A program made the translations under genes and the position numbers. The notes beneath the pieces were generated by a model. It saw only the letters and a list, made by a program, of their open reading frames with translations. It did not search any database and was not told the DNA's origin. DNA of 52,400 nucleotides, taken from a virus. Shown piece by piece: positions 46,661-52,400 of this stretch. The stretch is from the IMG/VR virus record IMGVR_UViG_3300036389_000002, positions 1 through 52,400 of that record. One strand, written 5' to 3'. Every line of letters begins with the position of its first letter. The first letter of the stretch is position 1.

Positions 46661-47941
46661 ATGAAAGAGGTTAAATTAACGGATTTAAGCTTTGACCCCA
46701 AGAACGCTAATAAGGGCAGTGAGCGTGGACGTGGGATGTTAGAGGAATCTTTGCAGCAGCTAGGGGCTGGGAGGTCAATAGTTGTTGACAGGAATGGTGT
46801 GGTTATTGCAGGGAACAAGACTTTAGAAACTGCTGTGGAATCTGGGTTTTTGGATGGGATAGAGATAGAGACCGATGGGAGTAAGTTAGTGATTGTTCGT
46901 CGCAGTGATTTGGATTTGGCGACGGATGTTAAGGCAAAGCAGTTGGCAATTTGCGATAACAGGGTAAGCGAGGTTAGTCTTACATGGGATGCCGAGATAC
47001 TTAAAGAAATTAGTAAAGATGTTGACTTGAGTGCGTTCTTTACTTCAGACGAGCTAAGCGACTTGTTCACTGAGGAGGAGGAACCCAACGGCAAGGGAGG
47101 TACAGGCGATCCAGATGCGGTGCCGGGAGCAAAAGAGCTTAGATGTAAGCTCGGTGATATTTGGGAACTGGGCGAACATAAGCTGATAGTAGGCGACAGC
47201 ACTGACTCGGTCATAACTCGGACTTTGCTCGGAGATGAAAAAATCCAATTGATATGGACTGACCCGCCATACAATGTGGACTACGATCCAGAGGAAAGGA
47301 ATTGTAATTTTAGTGAGGAGCGCAAAACCAACCCACTGGGCAAGATTCAAAATGACAAGATGAGCGATGAAGAATTCCGCGCCTTTCTTGACAAAGCTTA
47401 CAGTCGCATGAATGAGGTGTTAGAACCTGGGTGTCCGATTTATATAACTCACGCCGACACTATGGGCCATCACTTTCGCAATGCCTTTGTGGCACAGCCG
47501 TGGAAGCTACAAAGCTGTTTAATATGGCTTAAGAACCACTTTGCTCTTAGCCGCTCCGACTATCACTGGCAGCATGAGCCAATACTTTATGGGTGGAAGG
47601 AGGGGGCGGCACATCGGTGGTATGGCGATCGCACCAAGACAACGATACTAGAATACTCGCCACCGCATTATGATAAGAAAAACTGTGATACTGACGGTTA
47701 TATTCACCCCACCCAAAAGCCAACCTCGCTCATAGAGTTTTGCATTGCCAACTCAAGTAAGGGCGGCGATTTGGTACTAGACCCGTTTGGAGGTTCGGGT
47801 AGCACTTTGATAGCTTGTCAGAACACCAATAGGCGAGCGCGGCTGGTCGAATTAGACCCGCGTTTCGCCAGCGCCATTATTGAGCGTTACGAAACGTACA
47901 CGGGCGACGTTGCCCACAAGATAGGCGAGATAAATGGATGA
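46661..47941 (+). CDS. ParB-like domain fused to a DNA methyltransferase
   Basis: A 426-residue protein. Residues 1-100 form a ParB/Srx-like domain (LTDLSFDPKNANKG, then VVIAGNKTLETAVESGFLDG). Residues 160-426 form an amino-methyltransferase (adenine-N6 or cytosine-N4) of the beta order: DPPY at 201-204 (catalytic), then DPFGGSGST at 374-382 (cofactor binding). It would methylate DNA at an unknown target. The fusion is common next to phage terminase genes. Start is 8 bp after palindrome copy 21. It overlaps the small terminase gene by 8 bp. Confidence 0.85.
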   Translation: MKEVKLTDLSFDPKNANKGSERGRGMLEESLQQLGAGRSIVVDRNGVVIAGNKTLETAVESGFLDGIEIETDGSKLVIVRRSDLDLATDVKAKQLAICDNRVSEVSLTWDAEILKEISKDVDLSAFFTSDELSDLFTEEEEPNGKGGTGDPDAVPGAKELRCKLGDIWELGEHKLIVGDSTDSVITRTLLGDEKIQLIWTDPPYNVDYDPEERNCNFSEERKTNPLGKIQNDKMSDEEFRAFLDKAYSRMNEVLEPGCPIYITHADTMGHHFRNAFVAQPWKLQSCLIWLKNHFALSRSDYHWQHEPILYGWKEGAAHRWYGDRTKTTILEYSPPHYDKKNCDTDGYIHPTQKPTSLIEFCIANSSKGGDLVLDPFGGSGSTLIACQNTNRRARLVELDPRFASAIIERYETYTGDVAHKIGEING

Positions 47942-48455
47942 GGATTTACAGTCTTGGGAAAGGCAAACGGGCGAATCCAATAAGGCGTGGGCGGCGTTCC
48001 AAGTTTTTAGGGACTTGGGCGGCAAACGCACTATAACAGCCGCGCAAGAGGTATTACAGCGCCCAATAGGTTATAGACGGACATTGGAGGAATGGTCAAG
48101 CCGATATAACTGGGTGGCGCGATGTCGTGATTACGACCAGTACATAGACCGTATAACTCGCGTTCAGCGTGAGCAAGTCAAGCGAGACGAGTACGCACGC
48201 AAAGTTGAAGCATACCGAGATGAAACTGAGCGCACAGCCAAGGCGATGGTATCAATGGGCGCACGGGCGATCGCAATCATTCAACGTGAGCTCGCCACGC
48301 GGCTACAGACCCCTGAAGTCCTAAAGTCCAATGAGCTAGCAGGGCTAATGCGAGCAAGTGTCATGGCGGTGGACGTGGGGTCAAAACTTCAGGCTGAATC
48401 TTTGGGTATAGACACTTTAGTGGACACGCTTGCCGATGAGAAGAACCAGCGATAA
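47934..48455 (+). CDS. small terminase subunit (likely)
   Basis: A 173-residue protein just upstream of the large terminase, which it overlaps by 20 bp. The first half has WAAFQVFRDLGGKRTITAAQ and EEWSSRYNWVARCRDYDQYI (DNA-binding helical part). The rest is helical with AMVSMGARAIAIIQRELATR and an oligomerisation-like C-terminus. It would recognise phage DNA and start packaging. Identified by pattern (SR-Y-W-R-x-R-A/D-Y-D) and place. Confidence 0.7.
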   Translation: MDEDLQSWERQTGESNKAWAAFQVFRDLGGKRTITAAQEVLQRPIGYRRTLEEWSSRYNWVARCRDYDQYIDRITRVQREQVKRDEYARKVEAYRDETERTAKAMVSMGARAIAIIQRELATRLQTPEVLKSNELAGLMRASVMAVDVGSKLQAESLGIDTLVDTLADEKNQR

Positions 48456-49335
48456 ACGACGACGTGAAATACTAAATTACGGTGTCAATAACTGGATTGC
48501 CGAGTCAGCTTTGATTAACGCCATCAAAACAACCCGCGTCCCGATCGCCTCCAGCAATGACAAAGAGCGCCGTGCTATAGCTGATAATTTAAAGTTATTT
48601 ATATTGGGCTATGATGAGATGCGCCCAGGTGCGTGGGCAGTTTTAGAACCAAATACGTTTCTAGACTGGAACTGGTCGCATGACCTTATGGTTGAAGAAT
48701 TAATTCTTATAGCGCAGGGCAAGCATAGACGGTTGCTAATGAATGTTGCACCGCGCTCACTCAAATCTCTTATTGTTTCTGTCTTTTTCCCGTGCTGGGT
48801 GTGGATGCGATCGCCTTGGGAGTCGTTTCTCTGCCTCAGCTACTCAACGCCTCTGGCAAATGACCACAGTTACAAGCGCCGCCAGATTATAGAGTCAGCA
48901 TGGTATCAATCACTTACGGATGGGGCATGTGCTTTATCTGATGACCGCAACCGAATTACTGAATTTTCTAACGTCTCAGGCGGCATCATGTATGCGCGAG
49001 GATTGGATGGTTCGGTGACCGGAGTCGGGGGAACTTATATCATCTGCCTTCCGTCACATCAGCATATAACGACATCGCTGGGCGAGTTACCCATAGGCGA
49101 GATAGTCGAGAAAGAAATAGAAGCTGATGTAGCAACTTACAACCATGCCACAGGCGAGGTTGAATGGCAACCAATATTAAGGTACGAGCAAAACCCAGGC
49201 AAAGAAATCATCGAAATTGAACTGGATGATGGAACTATCTTGGAGTGTACTGACGAACATCCTGTGTGGGTGGAAGGTAAGGGCTACGTCGCTGCAAGTG
49301 ACATAGCACCTGGAGATATTGTTCTATGCCTGTGA
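48436..49335 (+). CDS. large terminase N-terminal part fused to the N-half of a split intein
   Basis: A 299-residue product starting at ATG 48436 (a TTG at 48430 is in frame). Residues 1-203 are the first part of the terminase ATPase: MNVAPRSLKSLIVSV is the Walker A, and GVGGTYII leads into Walker B. At Cys 204 (codon at 49045) the intein begins, CLPSHQHITTSLGELPIGEI, with block B CTDEHPVWV. The intein half is 96 residues long and ends with a clean stop at 49333-49335. That length is typical of natural N-inteins (about 100). The HNH gene begins inside its last codons. Confidence 0.85.
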   Translation: MRRTSDKRRREILNYGVNNWIAESALINAIKTTRVPIASSNDKERRAIADNLKLFILGYDEMRPGAWAVLEPNTFLDWNWSHDLMVEELILIAQGKHRRLLMNVAPRSLKSLIVSVFFPCWVWMRSPWESFLCLSYSTPLANDHSYKRRQIIESAWYQSLTDGACALSDDRNRITEFSNVSGGIMYARGLDGSVTGVGGTYIICLPSHQHITTSLGELPIGEIVEKEIEADVATYNHATGEVEWQPILRYEQNPGKEIIEIELDDGTILECTDEHPVWVEGKGYVAASDIAPGDIVLCL

Positions 49336-49589
49336 CAATTAACTGCGCTCATTGCAAGAAGGACTTTCCTGTTAAACCATCCAAGGTTGCAACTGCTAAG
49401 TTTTGCTCAAGGGAATGCAGGGATATCGCGAGGCGTACGCTTGCTGATCGCACTTGCAGTTATTGTGGTGGAACGTTTCGCTCCTCAAGAGATAGCGAAT
49501 ACTGCTCCTTGACGTGTTATTGGACTAGTAGTAGGGAAAAGAACACGCTAACCTGTAGGCAATGCGGAGAGAAGTATTACCGCCCCTGA
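49326..49589 (+). CDS. zinc-finger HNH protein, N-terminal frame
   Basis: An 87-codon frame overlapping the terminase/N-intein stop by 10 bp. It contains three Cys-pair units of the kind NCAHCKKDF...FCSRECRD, TCSYCGGTF...YCSLTC and TCRQCGEKYY. At 49587-49589 it hits a TGA, while the -1 frame continues the same protein, so the HNH gene is probably one gene with a frame change at the CCCC run near 49583-49586. Confidence 0.6.
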   Translation: MPVTINCAHCKKDFPVKPSKVATAKFCSRECRDIARRTLADRTCSYCGGTFRSSRDSEYCSLTCYWTSSREKNTLTCRQCGEKYYRP

Positions 49590-50209
49590 CTCCGGCACAT
49601 GAAGCTAGGAACGGTGGATTCTGTTCCAAAAAGTGTTACGGCTTGTATGAGCGCGGTGATCGCAATCCGCATTACAAGCATGGTCGGCGAGTGCGGTATA
49701 ACGCGCCAAAAAGGAGAAAGAAAAGCGATCCCCGCAAAACTTTTGAGGAAAAACACTCTAAGTCAAAGTGCTTTATTTGTCATGAATTCTTTTTTGTATC
49801 AAACGCTAAGCTCAACTATGCCACAAAATATGGGAAGCGTTTTTTCTGCTCTCAGGATTGCGCTAATGTAGCGCATAGCGATCGCATTAAAGGAGAGGGG
49901 AACGGACGCTATGTGCATGGAAGCTGGCAGACACCATATCCTAGAGAGTTTAATCGCACATTGCGCGAGCAAATCCGAAGCCGAGAGGATCATAAATGTT
50001 TCCTGTGCTCAACACCTGAAAACGGTAAAAAGCTGGACGTGCACCATATCGACTATGATAAGCGAAACAATGACCCATTCAACCTTGTGGCACTTTGCCA
50101 TACTTGTCATGGTGGGTTGCACGGTTCACTTGAGCAAAGAAAACAATGCAGAGAAAAACTGTCAAGTCTGTTAAGCGCAAAGCTGTACCAGACAAAAGTT
50201 ACAACATAG
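49562..50209 (+). CDS. HNH endonuclease, C-terminal frame
   Basis: A frame of about 215 codons. GFCSKKCYGLYERG completes the third Cys unit of the preceding frame. CFICHEFFF...FCSQDCAN is a fourth, and the nuclease core follows: CFLC, KKLDVHHIDYDKRNNDPFNL and CHTCHGGLH (HNH with zinc Cys). It overlaps the C-half terminase gene by 64 bp. It lies between the halves of the split intein and is likely its homing nuclease, or a homing gene that entered the intein. The 5' end is in another frame, so activity is unsure. Confidence 0.7.
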   Translation: MRREVLPPLTPAHEARNGGFCSKKCYGLYERGDRNPHYKHGRRVRYNAPKRRKKSDPRKTFEEKHSKSKCFICHEFFFVSNAKLNYATKYGKRFFCSQDCANVAHSDRIKGEGNGRYVHGSWQTPYPREFNRTLREQIRSREDHKCFLCSTPENGKKLDVHHIDYDKRNNDPFNLVALCHTCHGGLHGSLEQRKQCREKLSSLLSAKLYQTKVTT

Positions 50210-51246
50210 CGACCGCTAACCATAACTACTTTGCCTCTGGGGTGTTGGTGCATAATTGTGACGATCCAAATGATCCAGAACGCAGCGAGAGCGATGCTGA
50301 TCGCGAAGGCAAGGTTAAAAAATTCAGAGCATACTTGACTACCCGCGCCAACGATCCAAAACGAACCAAGTGCATAGTCGTTCAACAACGCACTCACGAA
50401 TCTGATGTTAGCGGGTACATTTACAATGTCATTAACAAGGACTCATCAGAGTCGTACGCATTTCATGTTATTAAGCTACCGACACGGGCAAAAACCTTTG
50501 AAACGATACTTTCACCCATAACGGGCAAGGAACTAGCTGTGCGTCATCCTGGTGACCTATTGCATCCTCATCGTTTTGGAGAGGAAGAAGATGCAGAAGC
50601 AAGACGTGAGCTAGGTGCTTATGCTTATAACGCTCGTCATGACCAGGAACCTGCGCCATTAGAAGGTGGTGTATTCAGCCACGCTGTTTGGAAGACATTT
50701 AAGGAATTGCCGCAAAAATACCAGCTATTTATATCAGGTGACTTGTCCTTTGGCAGTACTTCTAGTACAGCATCATATGTAGCAGTGGGTTTGTTTGCGA
50801 TCGCTTACCCAGATTTCTACCTGGTAGATGTCTTTCATCAACGCTGCGGGTTTAAAGCAGCTAAAAAAGGCATTTTAGATTTGATTGATAGATGGGAACC
50901 TGTTTTGGGCACAGTTGGTGTCAAATTAATAGAAAAAAAAGCATCAGGCAGTGCAGTAATTGAGGATCTGCAAAATGAAGTGCCTGGTGTTGCTGCTTTC
51001 AATCCTGATTCGCATGGGAACAAAACTCAACGAGCAGAGATTGTTGCTCCTATTCTAGAATCTGGGAACTTTTATATTCGCGAAGGCGTTGGTTGGGCAG
51101 AAGATTTTAAAGTTGAATTTATAAAGTTTGGAGTGTATAACACTGATGATTTTGTAGATTGCACCTCTCAAATTGTCATATATGCTCAACAAAGGTTTAG
51201 GCGAAATCGCCATGTTCCTATTGGTTCTTTTGTGCAAGGCATGTAA
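50146..51246 (+). CDS. C-half of the split intein fused to the large terminase C-terminal part
   Basis: A 366-residue product starting at ATG 50146. The first 37 residues are a C-intein: SYNIATANHNYFASGVLVHN carries blocks F and G and ends in HN, with Cys as the +1 residue (50257). Then comes CDDPNDPERSESD, which completes Walker B (YIICDDP) of the terminase. The remaining 329 residues cover the RNase H-like nuclease domain (LFISGDLSFG, a central VALI/IEK segment, and the last Asp near NTDDFVDCTSQ). Joined to the N-part the mature enzyme is 532 residues, normal for TerL. No portal gene follows. Confidence 0.85.
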   Translation: MQRKTVKSVKRKAVPDKSYNIATANHNYFASGVLVHNCDDPNDPERSESDADREGKVKKFRAYLTTRANDPKRTKCIVVQQRTHESDVSGYIYNVINKDSSESYAFHVIKLPTRAKTFETILSPITGKELAVRHPGDLLHPHRFGEEEDAEARRELGAYAYNARHDQEPAPLEGGVFSHAVWKTFKELPQKYQLFISGDLSFGSTSSTASYVAVGLFAIAYPDFYLVDVFHQRCGFKAAKKGILDLIDRWEPVLGTVGVKLIEKKASGSAVIEDLQNEVPGVAAFNPDSHGNKTQRAEIVAPILESGNFYIREGVGWAEDFKVEFIKFGVYNTDDFVDCTSQIVIYAQQRFRRNRHVPIGSFVQGM

Positions 51247-51389
51247 TTATCAAAAGCAAATCTAAAGACGAAAAAATTTATACGCTGATTCACGCGGGAG
51301 CATGGAAGCTCCGAAGTGTGCCTGTCAAGAAATTACCCCTCTTCTGTCACTTTACGTCTGAATGAGAATGAGAATATAACAGAGGGCTA

Positions 51390-51422
51390 GTGAGAGAAAC
51401 GATAAATGCTCGTTTCTCTCAC
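51390..51422. terminator. strong perfect hairpin downstream of the terminase
   Basis: A 13-bp perfect stem (GTGAGAGAAACGA/TCGTTTCTCTCAC) with a 7-nt loop. No long T-run follows. It may be a terminator or end-structure of the element. The rest of the gap 51247-51607 has no gene I recognise. Confidence 0.5.
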
Positions 51423-51607
51423 CCTAATTCATGATTATCATTCTTGTAAATTGATTGATATATGTGTACTACACATTTTTGAAATCTTGTGTATGCTTTG
51501 AGACTGACTTGAAAGTACTTTTCATCCGTAATCTCATTTGGCTTGCGTTTGCCCTGTACACGAATGAATCAGTATTTCTACAAAAATGGGTGCTCCCCAA
51601 TGAAATC

Positions 51608-52273
51608 TCAAAAAATCGAATATGACATCAAGGCACAACCTACTGATTCTTTAATAGATGAAAATTTTTCTTCCCCTCTAAAAATATAGGAATTATATAA
51701 GAATATAACTTCTTCTTTAAAGCCTAAGCTACGAAATATATTTTGAGATATGAGTCCAGTTGCTTCAGCAATTGCAACAGAAAAATTGTTAATTTTAGCT
51801 AATTTTAAATTTTCTTTAATTAGAGTCTTAGCAATTTTTTGATTTTTGTATTCTTCTTTAACTCCCACCATGAGAATATGCAATGTCTGAAATAACTTCA
51901 AATAATATTGTGATCTAGAATAACTATATTTTAAATCATATGATAAAGCTTGAATTGGTTCAAATTTATAGCTAATATCTTTCAAATAAGGAGGTTGGCT
52001 CATCAAATGTTCTGATATAGTAAAACCAACAATCTGTCCATTAGAGTCGGTAGCAACAATTGAAAGTCTATCTTCAATGGCTTTTATACAATAAGGTTCA
52101 GCTATTTGTCTAAATTCTTGATAATTTATATTCAAACTCTTAGTTATTGGTTCATATTTCGTAAAAATTTGAGAACAGAGATCAACAGTTTGTTGAAAGT
52201 CGCCTGCTTGAATAATTCGATATTTTATTGTGTGTTTTTCATTAACATTTTTCACAAAAATTATCTCCATCAT
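51608..52273 (-). CDS. GNAT-family acetyltransferase (likely)
   Basis: A 221-residue protein if started at ATG 52273 (GAAGG upstream); an ATG at 52339 would add 22 residues. It has GNAT-like parts: VATDSNGQIVGFTISEHLM (beta 4), MVGVKEEYKNQKIAKTLIKE (motif A), LAKINNFSVAIAEATGLISQ, and FRSLGFKEEV (motif B). GNAT enzymes move an acetyl group from acetyl-CoA to amines or proteins. The gene is A/T-rich compared with the phage genes and is probably host DNA. Bases 52274-52400 hold nothing else recognised. Confidence 0.65.
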   Translation of the reverse strand: MMEIIFVKNVNEKHTIKYRIIQAGDFQQTVDLCSQIFTKYEPITKSLNINYQEFRQIAEPYCIKAIEDRLSIVATDSNGQIVGFTISEHLMSQPPYLKDISYKFEPIQALSYDLKYSYSRSQYYLKLFQTLHILMVGVKEEYKNQKIAKTLIKENLKLAKINNFSVAIAEATGLISQNIFRSLGFKEEVIFLYNSYIFRGEEKFSSIKESVGCALMSYSIF

Positions 52274-52400
52274 TACAATACCTTCGCCAAAAAAAGAGGA
52301 TAAATATCTCAATCCCAAAACCTCGACTACTCGTCCCAAGTGGCGAACCGGATGACGCTTCGCTCTAATGGGCGGTGTCAGGAACGGGCTAGAAAAATTT

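Noticed and set aside
48436-51246. Contiguous intein with nested HNH domain in one open frame
   Set aside because: Stops separate the parts, the HNH is in other frames, and both intein halves have the start, stop and lengths of split inteins.
51390-51422. Attachment site of the element
   Set aside because: A perfect hairpin alone is not an att site and I see no matching direct repeat at the left edge of the element.
1-52400. CRISPR array suggested by many short repeats
   Set aside because: The repeats are dispersed by kilobases, are palindromic and have no regular spacers; no cas gene is visible.

Overview
The window looks like part of a filamentous (Nostocales-type) cyanobacterial genome or plasmid. 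HIP1 octamers (GCGATCGC) are scattered through it, and several toxin-antitoxin, repeat and TnpB features are typical of that group. Most of the window (about 0.3-51.2 kb) is one temperate-phage or phage-plasmid-like element carrying a Mu/P2-type contractile-tail virion module.

Layout. 0.3-2.9 kb (minus): MuF-like head protein, C5 DNA methyltransferase and two small genes. 3.0-15.0 kb (plus): scaffold, a tandem structured non-coding element, capsid genes, head-tail connectors, tail completion (S/G), gp37- and gp38-like proteins, a rearranged tail-sheath gene, tail tube, overlapping tail-assembly chaperone frames, tape measure, gpD-like hub and gpU-like protein. The next gene is cut off just after its start codon at about 15.05 kb. 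15.06-19.4 kb is an island: antitoxin remnant, PIN toxin/DUF2281 antitoxin, tyrosine recombinase, and a ParA/ribbon-helix-helix partition locus with an array of long hairpins. 19.4-25.6 kb (minus): accessory and early genes, including HNH, amidoligase and GIY-YIG proteins. 25.8-30.6 kb (minus): a compact ten-gene operon of unknown function ending in a membrane-linked P-loop ATPase. 31-36 kb: UvrD-like helicase containing an intein, with small partners. 36-38.6 kb: ribbon-helix-helix regulators and a TnpB unit. 38.7-46.6 kb: candidate replication initiator with iteron-like repeats inside the gene, ASCH protein, candidate helicase loader, ParB-like protein and DUF932 protein. 46.7-51.2 kb: ParB-methyltransferase fusion, small terminase, and a large terminase split over two genes by a split intein with HNH genes between the halves. 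51.6-52.3 kb: GNAT protein, probably outside the element.

Two sequence families tie the element together. One is a 22-bp palindrome (arms GTTACC/GGTAAC, core GTAACGTTAC) found 21 times between 1.4 and 46.7 kb, nearly always at gene boundaries and absent from the island. The other is a promoter-operator with ATGCCC/GGGCAT half-sites lying in the spacer and -10 of several early promoters. Together they suggest an element-wide regulatory scheme similar in principle to mycobacteriophage stoperators or start-associated sequences, but with different motifs.

No portal, baseplate wedge, spike, tail fibre or lysis gene is visible. The sheath gene is inverted internally and frameshifted. The copy in this window is therefore probably defective, or part of the element lies outside the window. 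All assignments come from reading motifs and gene order; no database search was run.
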